NCBI GenBank assembly: GCA_021851715.1
Contig: JAJZCR010000011.1
Span: 1-64,000 of the forward strand
DNA from: Planctomycetota bacterium
Lineage (GTDB): Bacteria; Planctomycetota; Phycisphaerae; WQYP01
Direction of reading: 5' to 3'
Length of the DNA: 64,000 nucleotides
Shown: positions 44,311 to 53,847 of the stretch, in pieces
Layout of the letters: every line of letters begins with the position of its first letter
How positions within the stretch are numbered: position 1 is the stretch's first letter
Translations under genes and position numbers: made by a program
The notes under the pieces: model-generated
What the model was told of the DNA's origin: nothing
The model's input: the letters and a program-made list of their open reading frames with translations, nothing else
Database searches by the model: none

Positions 44311-45159
44311 TCAAGACCTAATACCAAATATCCGGGTGGTAAAGCTGCGGGTGCGGCCTACGCACTCGCCGTGACGTTCAAGTTCCAGAAAAACGCGGTA
44401 CCTTCCCGACAAATCGGCCGCCGCCGGGATCGACCATGTAAACCAGCGATTGACTCCAGTCGATGGAACGTGGCGAAGCACGATGCCGGTAACACATTGG
44501 TGCCCACGAAGGCTTTTGAATACCAGCACCCCGTGCAAGCCTTTCATGCCGCGCACGGGCTTGAGCACGCAATGAACATGTATCACACCGGAGAGGGGAC
44601 ATTTTTCACACCCCGCCCCGCTCACAACTGTAGTTGCCGGCCCGCTGATCCGGCCAACTATCGGGCCTGCCAGCCAATGCCGGTGGCCGTCCAAGGCGAT
44701 GGCTTGAATGTGCCAATGGCCGCTCTTATACACATACGTGATAGTCTGTCGGCTGTGTAAACCGGCGTAGGTAGCGGAAATGGTAGCCATCATTCTTGCG
44801 GATTTCCCGGCAACAATTCGGAGCCTCACCATACCGCCGTGGTGCCGCACCGCTGCGGGCAGGGCCAGTTGCCAACTGTACACTCCCGGCTGGGGCAGGT
44901 TTGCTGATGGATGATGGCGTGACATTGTGGCCAAAGCGTCCACGCGCTGCTCGACAGCCAAAGCTCCGGCGGAAGCCAGCAACTCCAACTGTAGCCGACG
45001 GTGTGTTTGCCGAGTGCGGGCCACCTCATGTTCGAACGCCGCCGCCAGCACCACCATACACAGCATTACCATAGCCAGCAGGGTAATTGCAGTGATAATA
45101 GCAAAGCCGCGGGGCTGCCGCACACCGGAACACCAGGGCCATCTGCACGATACAACCAT
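44311..45159 (-). CDS. PilX/GspK-like pilin-associated protein
   Basis: The 282-residue product opens with RQPRGFAIITAITLLAMVML, which is the RGFAL-x-T-A-hydrophobic pattern of PilX/GspK-like minor pseudopilins (Gly before the methylated Phe is retained; the usual +5 Glu is missing, as in GspK). The remaining 240 residues form a beta-rich domain with two Cys in AGCEKCPLSG. Its ATG overlaps the TGA of the upstream 63-codon frame. A minor pseudopilin role is inferred from the N-terminus only. Confidence 0.68.
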   Translation of the reverse strand: MVVSCRWPWCSGVRQPRGFAIITAITLLAMVMLCMVVLAAAFEHEVARTRQTHRRLQLELLASAGALAVEQRVDALATMSRHHPSANLPQPGVYSWQLALPAAVRHHGGMVRLRIVAGKSARMMATISATYAGLHSRQTITYVYKSGHWHIQAIALDGHRHWLAGPIVGRISGPATTVVSGAGCEKCPLSGVIHVHCVLKPVRGMKGLHGVLVFKSLRGHQCVTGIVLRHVPSTGVNRWFTWSIPAAADLSGRYRVFLELERHGECVGRTRSFTTRIFGIRS

Positions 45160-45350
45160 CAGTGCACCTCTGTGCGAGAATGGTGCGCCAGCAGCACATA
45201 TTGGGTGGGAAATATACGCAAATGGTGCCCGCCCTGGCGCAGTGCGGCCAATAGTACCAAGCCAGAAATAACGGCCAGTATCTGGCGGCGAGTCTGATGC
45301 CGCGGTGCTTGGCCGGGGTAGTTGCGGCTGGGGAACTCTGGTTGCAGCAT
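45159..45350 (-). CDS. Small membrane protein upstream of the PilX-like gene
   Basis: A 63-codon frame with one hydrophobic helix (QILAVISGLVLLAAL) flanked by basic residues. Its TGA overlaps the next ATG (TGATG), suggesting coupling. There is no ribosome site before the chosen ATG, so the start is uncertain, and an earlier GTG/ATG at 45392 overlaps the ispG region. I do not recognise it. Confidence 0.4.
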   Translation of the reverse strand: MLQPEFPSRNYPGQAPRHQTRRQILAVISGLVLLAALRQGGHHLRIFPTQYVLLAHHSRTEVH

Positions 45351-45420
45351 GGTCGCGTCCGGGGATACAATACCTTGTTGCGTGAAACGCAACGGAACAG
45401 CCTTAACAGGAGCTTATTGG

Positions 45421-46671
45421 ATGATTTCCCGGCGAAAAACCAAACAGGTAAAGGTGGGTGAGGTTCTTATCGGCGGCGATGCGCCGGTGGTGGTGCAGTC
45501 GATGACCAGCGGTTACACCCACGATATTGACGCTTGCGTGCGGGAAATTCACAAACTGGCCTCCGCCGGTGCGGATATCGTGCGCGTGGCTGTGCCGGAA
45601 AAGAAAGATACCCTGGCACTGAAGGAAATACTTCGCCAAGTGTCGGTGCCGATTGTGGCCGATGTCCATTTCCATTTCCAGCGGGCCCTGGAGGCGGTGG
45701 AGGCGGGTGTACACAAAATCCGGCTCAATCCCGGCAATATCAATGATCGCAAGCAGGTGGAAGCGGTGATTGATGCGTGCCGGGAGAGGCACATTCCCAT
45801 CCGCATCGGCGTCAATGAAGGCTCCATCGTGGAGCGCAAGGACAAACAGAAACGGATGAAGGAACTCGGCGCGGTTTTCAGCGACAGCCATCACGGCCAT
45901 CTGCTGGCGATCATGATTACCAAGCTGGAAGAATACCTGGATATTTTCTACGAGCGGAATTTTCATGACATTGTGATTTCCGCCAAATCGATTGATCCGC
46001 TGCTGGTGATTGATGCGTATACGGAAATCTCCCGCCGGTTTGACCACCCCCTGCATCTGGGCGTTACCCACGCCGGCCCCAAGGAAACCGGTACCATCCG
46101 CAGCGTGGTGCCGCTGGGCACGCTGTTGGCCAACGGTATCGGTGATACCATCCGCCTCAGCTACGCCAATGATCCGATTTATGAAGTGCAGGACGGATTG
46201 GAATTGTTATACGTGCTGGGGCTGCGCACCCGCAAAGGGGCGGAACTCATTGCCTGCCCCACCTGCGGACGCATCCAGGTGGATCTGTTTACGCTGGTGC
46301 AGCAGGTGAACCGCAAACTCAAGGAGCAGATCACGCTGCCGATTAAAGTGGCCGTGATGGGCTGTGTAGTCAATGGTCCGGGAGAATGTGAAGGAGCGGA
46401 CGTAGCCATTTTCGCCGGCGATAAGCGCGGCATCATCTACGTACAGGGAGAAAAGGTGGCCAACGTACCGGAAGAAAAAATTCTTGATGCCCTGCTGGAA
46501 CAGTGCCGGAATTTTCAGGAAAAGGTGCAGCGCGGAGAAGCGCGGCTGGGCGAAAAAGTGGTCGATATCATTCCGCCGGATCCCCTGGGCGAGTTAGGCT
46601 CAGGCTATGCCAAAATTGCCGCCGGCAAGATGGAGTCCGGCGAAGTGAAGCTCCCTATTGTACAGGGTTAA
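45421..46671 (+). CDS. ispG: 4-hydroxy-3-methylbut-2-enyl diphosphate synthase IspG
   Basis: The 416-residue [4Fe-4S] enzyme of the MEP isoprenoid pathway. Diagnostic blocks are VVVQSMTSGYTHDIDA, IVADVHFHFQRALEAVEAG, KIRLNPGNI, GVNEGSIVERKD, CPTCGRIQVDLF and MGCVVNGPGECEGADV; the Cys residues of the last two bind the cluster. The ATG at 45421 has AGGAG 8 nt upstream; the longer frame is rejected. The product feeds the polyprenyl synthase encoded at 24-25 kb and undecaprenyl phosphate for wall synthesis. Confidence 0.97.
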   Translation: MISRRKTKQVKVGEVLIGGDAPVVVQSMTSGYTHDIDACVREIHKLASAGADIVRVAVPEKKDTLALKEILRQVSVPIVADVHFHFQRALEAVEAGVHKIRLNPGNINDRKQVEAVIDACRERHIPIRIGVNEGSIVERKDKQKRMKELGAVFSDSHHGHLLAIMITKLEEYLDIFYERNFHDIVISAKSIDPLLVIDAYTEISRRFDHPLHLGVTHAGPKETGTIRSVVPLGTLLANGIGDTIRLSYANDPIYEVQDGLELLYVLGLRTRKGAELIACPTCGRIQVDLFTLVQQVNRKLKEQITLPIKVAVMGCVVNGPGECEGADVAIFAGDKRGIIYVQGEKVANVPEEKILDALLEQCRNFQEKVQRGEARLGEKVVDIIPPDPLGELGSGYAKIAAGKMESGEVKLPIVQG

Positions 46672-46755
46672 CTTTGCACCGTGGCCGTGGCCATGCAGTG
46701 CCGAAAGGCCGGGCGCACAATCGTTTCCCCCAGGTAAGACAGGTTGACATAAAGT

Positions 46756-48207
46756 ATGTTTGATTCTCTTTCAGAAAAATTCACCCTCATGGTCCGCAAC
46801 CTTTCCGGGCGCGGACGAATCACACCGGCCAATGTGCGCCAGGCTATGGAAGAAATTCGCAGCGCCCTGTTGGAAGCCGATGTGCATTATCAGGTGGTGG
46901 AGGACTTCACCCAGCGGGTCATGGAAAAATCCGCCGGCACGCAGGTTCTAGCCTCGCTGGAACCGGGCCAGCAGATCGTCCAAATTGTTTTTGATGAATT
47001 GGTGGCCCTGATGGGGCCGGTTGATTCCGGCATCTTTTTTGTCGATCCGCCTCCCACCATCATCATGATGTGCGGCCTGCAGGGATCCGGCAAAACCACC
47101 ACCTGCGGCAAACTGGCCCTGTACCTGAAAAGCAAAGGGAAAAACCCGCTGCTGGTAGCCGCAGATACGCAGCGGCCCGCGGCCATCGACCAGCTCGTCA
47201 CGCTGGGCCAGCAGGTGGATGTGCCGGTGTACAAACAGGATGGCCAGGCGGATCCGATACCGATATGCCGCAGCGCCGTGGCCTTTGCCCGGCAAAATGG
47301 CCGCGATGTGGTGATTCTGGACACCGCCGGCCGCCTGCATATCGATGATGCGCTCATGCAGCAGCTTTCGAATATTGCCGGCACCACCAAGCCCCATCAG
47401 ATATTCCTGGTGGTGGATGCCATGGTGGGTCAGGATGCGGTGAATTCCGCCCGGGCGTTTAATCAGAAGCTGGAACTGGACGGCATCATTCTTACCAAGT
47501 TTGATTCGGATACCCGTGGAGGCGCGGCGCTGTCAGTGAAAGCGATTACGGGCAAGCCGATAAAATTTCTGGGTGTGGGCGAAAAGCTGCAGATGCTGGA
47601 GGAATTTCATCCAGACCGCATAGCGCAGCGCATTTTGGGAATGGGCGACATTTTAACCCTGGTGGAAAAAGCCCAGTCGCAGTTTGATCAGGCCCAGACC
47701 GCCAAAATGCAGGAAAAACTGGCCAACGCCAGTTTCACCTTGGACGATTTTCTGGAGCAGATGCGCTCCATGCGTAAAATGGGACCGATGAAACAGCTTC
47801 TGGGCATGTTGCCGGGGCTGGGTTCCGCGCTGAAGGATATTCAGTTGCCCGAGGAAGAATTGGACCGTGCCGAGGCGATTATTCAAAGCATGAGCCGCAA
47901 GGAGCGGGAAAATCCGGACATTGTGGATTCTTCCCGCCGCCGGCGCATTGCCCGTGGCTGCGGCCTCCAGACCGAAGATGTGTCTCGGCTGGTAAAAGGA
48001 TTTTCCGCGGCCCGAGATATGGCCAGAAAAATGTCGGGGCTTTCCATGGGAGCGAAAATGAAAATGGCCCAGGCGATGAGCACCATGAACCCGGAAAGCT
48101 TATCGGCCATGGGCCATCTGGGCAGCGCCGGCCCGGCGTTGCGTCCAAGCCGCCTCTCCCCCGAGCAAAAGCGGAAAATGCGTGATCGCCGCCGGCGCGG
48201 GCGGTAG
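46756..48207 (+). CDS. ffh: Signal recognition particle protein Ffh
   Basis: A 483-residue SRP54-family GTPase with N and G domains and a Met-rich M domain. G1 is GLQGSGKTTT, G2-region DTQRPAAIDQL, G3 LDTAGRLHID, G4 LTKFDSDTRGGAALS. The M domain contains MRSMRKMGPMKQLLGMLPG and the RNA-binding RRRRIARGCGLQTEDVSRLVKG. It binds signal sequences at the ribosome together with 4.5S RNA, whose gene I do not find here. The ribosome site is weak. Confidence 0.97.
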   Translation: MFDSLSEKFTLMVRNLSGRGRITPANVRQAMEEIRSALLEADVHYQVVEDFTQRVMEKSAGTQVLASLEPGQQIVQIVFDELVALMGPVDSGIFFVDPPPTIIMMCGLQGSGKTTTCGKLALYLKSKGKNPLLVAADTQRPAAIDQLVTLGQQVDVPVYKQDGQADPIPICRSAVAFARQNGRDVVILDTAGRLHIDDALMQQLSNIAGTTKPHQIFLVVDAMVGQDAVNSARAFNQKLELDGIILTKFDSDTRGGAALSVKAITGKPIKFLGVGEKLQMLEEFHPDRIAQRILGMGDILTLVEKAQSQFDQAQTAKMQEKLANASFTLDDFLEQMRSMRKMGPMKQLLGMLPGLGSALKDIQLPEEELDRAEAIIQSMSRKERENPDIVDSSRRRRIARGCGLQTEDVSRLVKGFSAARDMARKMSGLSMGAKMKMAQAMSTMNPESLSAMGHLGSAGPALRPSRLSPEQKRKMRDRRRRGR

Positions 48208-48325
48208 CGCGGCAATGACCATCTCTCCGGCGTCCCTGCCGGTGTTCAACGGCAGCGTTTCCATACAGCCCCTCCTAAGCGTCGCAGGATGACTATCGGG
48301 AACCGGAATAGCCGGCCATGGCGAA

Positions 48326-49537
48326 TTACAGGGTGCGGCGATTGCGGACCGCTACATTCAAAAGCAACCCTGTGGCCAGCATGTACGCGGCAATAGCACT
48401 GCCTCCGTACGACAAAAACGGCAACGTAATACCGACCACGGGAATAATTCCAGCGGTCATGGCAATGTTAATCATGGTTTGCAACATCAACATGGACCCC
48501 AGCCCAACGACCATAATACGGCCAAAAGGATCCGCGGTGGAACCGGCAATTTCCAGGCAGGCTCCAAAGAATACCGCGTAAAGAATCAGAATGCCCAACG
48601 AACCCAGGAATCCCCATTGTGTGGCGATGACCGCGAAAATGAAATCGTTGGCCGATTCCGGCAGCAATCCGTTGCGAATTTGTGCAGCACCCCGTAATCC
48701 CTGGCCGGTAAGCCCGCCGCTGCCTTCGGCAATTTCGCTTTGTCGCTGCTGATAAAGATTGCCATGCAGTTCACCGGAGGTCGGTTTGCTTTCCACAAAC
48801 ATCGAGATAATGCGTTGTTTTTGATACGCTTTAAGCAGTGGGTAGCAACCGGGGGCAATCGATACGGCGATGAGCGCAATGGCCACCAGGTGGCGCAGTC
48901 TTGCCCCGGCCGCCACGAGCATGGCATACAGCGACAGTGGAAAAAGCAGGGCCGTGCCCAGGTCGGATTCGATGAGAATCAGCCCCATGGGCAGCAACAT
49001 CAGCAGAAATGGAATCACCAGGCGTGAAAGCCCCTGGACATCCTTATGCAGCCGCAGATACCATGCGACCGACATGACAAAGGCAATCTTGGCCAGTTCA
49101 CTGGGCTGAAAGTTTATACCGCCTGGTAAAATGAACCAGCGGTGACTGCCGTTGACCGCCGGCGCTTTCAGCACCGCCATGAGCAAAAGCAGGGTGAAGG
49201 CCAGAAATGCATAGGCATAGCGACCGATGTGCCGATAGGCCGGGACAATGGCCACTAACAATACAATTAAACCGATGCCGATATGAATTTCCTGCACCCG
49301 GGCCAGATCCTGCGAAGTAACTCGCACGGCGGCGAGGCTGATGGAACATAACAGCAGGATGCTGCCCAGCAGAATCCAGGCGATACGGGTGCCCAGCAGA
49401 CGCGGGAGCAGCCGATTCCAGAGTCGCAAAATGATAGAGGAGCCGTCATCCGTGCGGCGGTGAATAACGCGGGCCGGACGCAAGGCGTCGGGATTGAGCG
49501 GCGTTGAGGAAGAATCGGTCTTGGGTGTATCCGTCAC
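48326..49537 (-). CDS. rodA: SEDS peptidoglycan glycosyltransferase RodA
   Basis: A 403-residue SEDS protein with about ten helices and the family marks NGSHRWFILPGGINFQPSELAK, LILIESDLGTALLF (catalytic Asp region), NDFIFAVIATQWGFLG, and GIIPVVGITLPFLSYGGSA. RodA polymerises glycan strands for lateral wall growth together with the class B PBP encoded just upstream. Its ATG overlaps the mrdA stop by 4 nt. Confidence 0.96.
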   Translation of the reverse strand: MTDTPKTDSSSTPLNPDALRPARVIHRRTDDGSSIILRLWNRLLPRLLGTRIAWILLGSILLLCSISLAAVRVTSQDLARVQEIHIGIGLIVLLVAIVPAYRHIGRYAYAFLAFTLLLLMAVLKAPAVNGSHRWFILPGGINFQPSELAKIAFVMSVAWYLRLHKDVQGLSRLVIPFLLMLLPMGLILIESDLGTALLFPLSLYAMLVAAGARLRHLVAIALIAVSIAPGCYPLLKAYQKQRIISMFVESKPTSGELHGNLYQQRQSEIAEGSGGLTGQGLRGAAQIRNGLLPESANDFIFAVIATQWGFLGSLGILILYAVFFGACLEIAGSTADPFGRIMVVGLGSMLMLQTMINIAMTAGIIPVVGITLPFLSYGGSAIAAYMLATGLLLNVAVRNRRTL

Positions 49538-51597
49538 GGTGTCGCCGCCTGCGGCAGATAGCCACGCTGTTGCATCAGTTGAATGCAGGTTTTGACAATC
49601 GGGCCGGCCCGGCGGCCGCCGTCACCGCCCATTTCCACAATGGCCGCCAGCACATACTTGGGCTTATTGGCCGGCGCGTATCCTACAAACCAGGCGTCGT
49701 CTCCCTTTTTGATAGTCACTTTACCGTTAATGTCAATTCGTTCCGCGGTCTGCGCGGTACCGGTTTTGCCGGCCACAGGCAGCCCCATACGCAACACCGG
49801 GGCCGTTCCATGGGGACCATGCACCACCAGGTACATACCCTGGCGGACAAAACTTAAATCCGACATGTTCAGGTGAAACTTTCGAGGCGGCGGGCGGTGC
49901 AATTGCTCAATAATCTGCGGCTGCATCCACACGCCGCCGCGCAGCATGGCGGCATACGCATTGGCCATCTGCAGCGGGGTCACCGCCATCGGCCCCTGCC
50001 CGATGCCCATCATAATAGCCCAGTCCGTTATCCGAAATTGGCTGCGATCCGGCTGTTCGGAGGGCAAATAACCTGCGGTTTCCTCGTGCAGGCCAAGGCC
50101 CGTGGCCGAACCCAGCCCGAAAGTGCGGTACCCTTCGACAAGCCGTTGAAGCCCCAGCTTCATGCCCACCCGGTAAAAATAAGTATCGCAGGACTGTTCC
50201 AGGGCTTCGACCGTGTTGAGCGGACCGGGTGCGACAGGATAGGTCCAGTTGCGAAAAATATTGGGGTGGCCGGGCAGCAGATAAGCCCCGCAATTCATGA
50301 CGGCATTGGGCGCCACGGCACCCACCGTCAATGCATAAGCGGCCTCCAGTGGCTTGACGATGCTACCCGGAGGGTACGCGCTGCTGATAGCCCGGTTCAT
50401 CAGGGGCAGTTGCGTATCGGCGATTAACTTGGAAAAATCCTGGTGATAGCGATTCAGATTGTATGTCGGCAGCGAAAGCATGACCAACACCCGATTGGTA
50501 CGCACCGACAGCACCACCACCGCGGCACGGTGCATTTCACCCTGGAAGTACAGCAGATGACTTTGCGGATCCAGCATTTTTTCTTCAAGCTGCTGCTGGA
50601 GTTGAATATCCAACGTCAAACGCACGGTACGTCCGGGAATGGGCGGGCGGTAATCCTGCGGCACCTGTTTGCCGTCAAGCCGCACCAGTTCCACACCCCG
50701 GGTGGCCCTTAGCAGATTCTCGGCGGCGTATTCCACCCCAAATGCACCCATCTGGTCTCCGGGCAGATAGCCCTTGAGCTTGCCACGGGTGTCACGCAGC
50801 GATCCGGGAACAAGTCGCGGGAGCACAAACGGATTTTTTCGTAATGCCGATCCTGTTACCTGGCGCATCGCTCCAATCACCTGCGCCGCCACGCTGCCAA
50901 ACGGATAGACCCGGTGCTGGCTGGATACAATAACCAGGCCGGGATAGCGGCGGGCATGCTTTTGAAAATAAAATGCGACCTGGTCCGGAATATCCGGCAC
51001 CACTGTATGGGCTTCATGGGCCTCAAGTAAATTCAGCCCCTGGGTCAGCGCCAGATCCACATCTTGTTGCCGATCCGAAGGGGAAACGTCGGCGCGGACG
51101 TTGTTGTCATGACCGTAACGCAGAGTCCAAATATCCTGGCGTAAAAAGGCCATTCGCTTACGGATGGTATCAAAGGTTTCCAGCACTTTAGCCAGGGGCA
51201 GGTGGCAATGGCGGGCGATGGCACCGGGCAGCCAACGCAGCCGGGCGGCTATTCGCCTTCTGGTTTCCGGCAGTCGGGCGATGATCTGGGCTCGCGGGAG
51301 ATGGTCGGCGCGCAGCTCATCAATCGCCTGACGCGTAATCCACAGGTAATCACGATTCATCGCCTGATAGTCAACGGCAAGGTTGTTGCAGGGTTGCTCA
51401 ACGGCCAGGTAACGGCCTTTGCAATCCACAATGGCCCCGCGAATCGACGGGATCACCAGGTGCCGGTAGCTGAAACTGCGGGCGCGATCTTTCCACATCC
51501 GGGCCTGCACCACCTGAAGTTGATACAGGCGCACAGCGAGAATTAACACCACGAACAAGGCTGATACAAAAAGCAGAATAAGGCGGCGTTTCAACAT
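49534..51597 (-). CDS. mrdA: Penicillin-binding protein 2 (class B transpeptidase)
   Basis: A 687-residue protein with one N-terminal transmembrane helix (LILLFVSALFVVLILAV), a dimerisation domain beginning IPSIRGAIVDCKGR, and a transpeptidase domain with SxxK in YPPGSIVKPL, SxN in EQSCDTY (Cys-Asp replaces the usual Xaa-Asn) and KTG in VAGKTGTAQ. It cross-links lateral-wall peptidoglycan with RodA. An extra block of about 100 residues sits between the dimerisation domain and the transpeptidase. The order mreD-mrdA-rodA is that of rod-shape clusters. Start chosen at MLKRRLILL. Confidence 0.95.
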   Translation of the reverse strand: MLKRRLILLFVSALFVVLILAVRLYQLQVVQARMWKDRARSFSYRHLVIPSIRGAIVDCKGRYLAVEQPCNNLAVDYQAMNRDYLWITRQAIDELRADHLPRAQIIARLPETRRRIAARLRWLPGAIARHCHLPLAKVLETFDTIRKRMAFLRQDIWTLRYGHDNNVRADVSPSDRQQDVDLALTQGLNLLEAHEAHTVVPDIPDQVAFYFQKHARRYPGLVIVSSQHRVYPFGSVAAQVIGAMRQVTGSALRKNPFVLPRLVPGSLRDTRGKLKGYLPGDQMGAFGVEYAAENLLRATRGVELVRLDGKQVPQDYRPPIPGRTVRLTLDIQLQQQLEEKMLDPQSHLLYFQGEMHRAAVVVLSVRTNRVLVMLSLPTYNLNRYHQDFSKLIADTQLPLMNRAISSAYPPGSIVKPLEAAYALTVGAVAPNAVMNCGAYLLPGHPNIFRNWTYPVAPGPLNTVEALEQSCDTYFYRVGMKLGLQRLVEGYRTFGLGSATGLGLHEETAGYLPSEQPDRSQFRITDWAIMMGIGQGPMAVTPLQMANAYAAMLRGGVWMQPQIIEQLHRPPPRKFHLNMSDLSFVRQGMYLVVHGPHGTAPVLRMGLPVAGKTGTAQTAERIDINGKVTIKKGDDAWFVGYAPANKPKYVLAAIVEMGGDGGRRAGPIVKTCIQLMQQRGYLPQAATP

Positions 51598-51682
51598 CTC
51601 GGCGAGTACCTGCAAGAAACCACACACGCCATTTTACCGTCCGGACGGTCTGTCAGGATCATACCAACTCCGGGCCGGGAGT

Positions 51683-52228
51683 TCATCGGTTCCGGTTCCG
51701 GGCATGATGCGCTGGCCCGTCAAAACCCAGCAGGGGACCGATCATAAACAGCCCGCGGAATACCCAGGGTGCCAGAACAGCCGTATAAATGGCGCTGGAA
51801 AGGGCGATGGTGATGGTGGCAATGGATCCGGATATCAACGTCGTGGGTTGATCCGCACTCCATAAGCCCATCCGAATCAGAATGTTTCGGCCCAGCAGGA
51901 CAAACACAACCGTCAGAAAAACCAGCACGGATTGACTGATGGGATTCTGCCGGAAAATATTCATCCGAATGCGGGTGATTCCATAGCCCGCCAGTGAAAG
52001 TAAAACGGTATTGACACCGAACAGCCCTATACCGGTTAGATCATACATAAACCCGCAGCAGAAGCAGGCCATCAGAGCATAGTCCTCCGCCGGGTAAAGG
52101 GCATAAAAAACCGCCAGCATGGGAATAAATTCAACGTGAAAATATCCCGCGTCGCTCCATTGTCCGATGTGGGAGACCTGCAGGGCCGTCGCCAGGTACA
52201 ACAGGATGCCAAAGGTGATCCATCGCAT
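51683..52228 (-). CDS. mreD: Rod shape-determining protein MreD-like
   Basis: A 181-residue membrane protein with five to six helices, encoded just before mrdA and rodA. MreD is poorly conserved; the support is the helix pattern, length and the FIPMLAVFYALYPAEDYALMACFCCGFMYDLTG stretch (compare PDLLLALVAALA-x-GFxxDL in MreD). mreB and mreC are not adjacent. The ATG at 52228 has no Shine-Dalgarno; a weak TACTGT ends 6 nt before it. Confidence 0.75.
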   Translation of the reverse strand: MRWITFGILLYLATALQVSHIGQWSDAGYFHVEFIPMLAVFYALYPAEDYALMACFCCGFMYDLTGIGLFGVNTVLLSLAGYGITRIRMNIFRQNPISQSVLVFLTVVFVLLGRNILIRMGLWSADQPTTLISGSIATITIALSSAIYTAVLAPWVFRGLFMIGPLLGFDGPAHHARNRNR

Positions 52229-52234
52229 ATATAG

Positions 52235-52240
52235 ACAGTA
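52235..52240 (-). promoter_or_regulatory. Weak -10-like box (TACTGT) before mreD-like gene
   Basis: On the minus strand TACTGT is followed by 6 nt (CTATAT) and the ATG at 52228. It fits the TANNNT spacing seen before other genes here, but three of six positions differ from consensus. Confidence 0.25.
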
Positions 52241-52308
52241 TCGCCTGTGAAGGCCGTTATGGAAAGTCAAAATCAGGCCGCGGGCCGGCTGTCCGGATAA
52301 TAACGGGC

Positions 52309-52773
52309 CTAGTTGAGCCGTGCGACCAGTTCCAATTCCACAGTGGCACCCAGCGGCAGGGCATTGACACCCACCGCCGCCCGGGCATGGCGGCCCGCCT
52401 GACCGAAAATTTCCAGCAGCAGGTTGCTGGCCCCGTTAGCCACGATGGATTGCTGCGTAAAGTCATCGGCACATTGCACAAATACGCTCAGTCGCACAAT
52501 GCGGTCCACCTTGGACCACTCTCCGGCGCAGGCACTGTGCAGTACCGCCAGCGCGTTCAGCAGGGCCAGTTTGGCTGCCTCCTGGCCATTCTCCACCGAC
52601 ACAACGGTGGGAATTTTCCCCGTGAACCGCAACTGGCCATCCTGAAAAGGCAGTTGCCCGCTGACAAACACCAGGTGGTCGGCCCTGACATATGGTACGT
52701 ATGCCGCAACCGGATTGGGGACTGCGGGCAGGATAATGCCCAGTCGTTTCAGATGGGCTTCGATTTCGGACAT
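52309..52773 (-). CDS. RidA/YjgF-family protein
   Basis: A 154-residue RidA-fold protein with the family blocks YVRADHLVFVSGQLPFQDG and RAAVGVNALPLGATVELELVA (Arg, then the Glu that ends the active site). RidA proteins hydrolyse 2-aminoacrylate and related enamines. The form with the N-terminal ALKRLGIILPAVPNPVAAY extension belongs to the YjgH-like group, so its substrate may differ. AAGGAG is 7 nt before the ATG at 52773; the longer frame is rejected. Confidence 0.92.
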   Translation of the reverse strand: MSEIEAHLKRLGIILPAVPNPVAAYVPYVRADHLVFVSGQLPFQDGQLRFTGKIPTVVSVENGQEAAKLALLNALAVLHSACAGEWSKVDRIVRLSVFVQCADDFTQQSIVANGASNLLLEIFGQAGRHARAAVGVNALPLGATVELELVARLN

Positions 52774-52841
52774 TTTCAGACTCCTTGAAGAAAATAGAAA
52801 GCATTCGCGGATCACCCGGTGGCCATACTTCCGCTGCCGGA

Positions 52842-53840
52842 TTAAATACATCCATCCCGCGATAGCTGGAAATCCGCCGGTGAATTTTTCCGTTCCCCTT
52901 CAACCAGCCCGCGTAAGGCCAGCAGGCTGAATTGCCACATCACCCATACTTCCACTCCAAAGCCGGCAAAACCAATCAGGCCCGGCACGGGCATTTGAAA
53001 ATAGCGGATGTACTGCCAGGTTCCAAGAAAAGGCAGATGATAGGTCCATTTGGCGATGGCCCAGTAATTCCAAAATTCCCACAACAACCCGCACAACAGG
53101 CCGCCGAGCATCAAGGAAAAAGTGCGCCCCCATCGCCCCTGCCGCCAGTCGCCGATAATGCTGGGTCGTCCACACCAGAAGTTGATGGGATCCAGCAGAA
53201 AAATAGCGCTGACCCAGATGGCCAGGTTGGCAATGGCACTGTGAAAAACAAACGGCCATAAAAAAAGAGCGGCCCCCAAAATGAACGTCGCAATCTGCAC
53301 CGGCCGTCCAATGCGTACCCCCCCGCTTTGCATGCGGGCCAGCCCCATGCGCATGAGAACTTCCGCGGTCAGAAATATGCCGGGGGCAATCGCTGCAAAA
53401 GCCAGCAAGTAGCCAACTCCGCGATCCCACGGATTGGCGGGCATGCCCTGATAGTTCCACGCGTGCAGGCCCGTTGCCGGATCGCGCATAAAATAAAAGT
53501 TCAGCCAGTCAAAGTAACACCACGCTGGAACGGACCACAGCCAGCAGACCCAAAAGCGGTTTGCAAACCGCCGCAGCCACGAATCGCCGTCGCTTCGAGC
53601 CAGCAGCCCCAGCAGCACCATCAGGTACGCGCTCCACGCCCACGGAGTGATATGAATGCGCACCTGCGTGCCAATCCATGCGGCTGGACCGGCTGGCAGC
53701 AGACCACCGGCGGACGCAAATAAAATGACCTCCAAAAGCCCGATCAGCACCAGGCCGGCGAAAAGCAAACCGAGTCCGGGGCAGCCTGTGGGACGGCGCT
53801 TAAACCGGCCGGCAAGCAGGATAGGTGATGAATCCGTCAT
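52842..53840 (-). CDS. Large multi-pass membrane protein, unknown function
   Basis: A 332-residue protein of about eight helices, rich in Trp and Phe (WLWSVPAWCYFDWLNFYFMRD; LLWEFWNYWAIAKWTYHLPFLGTW). The pattern of aromatic helix ends resembles uncharacterised DUF-type planctomycete membrane proteins, but I cannot name a family. A perfect TATAAT ends 7 nt before the ATG at 53840, with no ribosome site, so the transcript is probably leaderless. Confidence 0.72.
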   Translation of the reverse strand: MTDSSPILLAGRFKRRPTGCPGLGLLFAGLVLIGLLEVILFASAGGLLPAGPAAWIGTQVRIHITPWAWSAYLMVLLGLLARSDGDSWLRRFANRFWVCWLWSVPAWCYFDWLNFYFMRDPATGLHAWNYQGMPANPWDRGVGYLLAFAAIAPGIFLTAEVLMRMGLARMQSGGVRIGRPVQIATFILGAALFLWPFVFHSAIANLAIWVSAIFLLDPINFWCGRPSIIGDWRQGRWGRTFSLMLGGLLCGLLWEFWNYWAIAKWTYHLPFLGTWQYIRYFQMPVPGLIGFAGFGVEVWVMWQFSLLALRGLVEGERKNSPADFQLSRDGCI

Positions 53841-53847
53841 ACTGGGG

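Noticed and set aside
46672-46755. Possible 4.5S/SRP RNA gene next to ffh
   Set aside because: The gap is too short and lacks the conserved tetraloop and asymmetric loop of SRP RNA.
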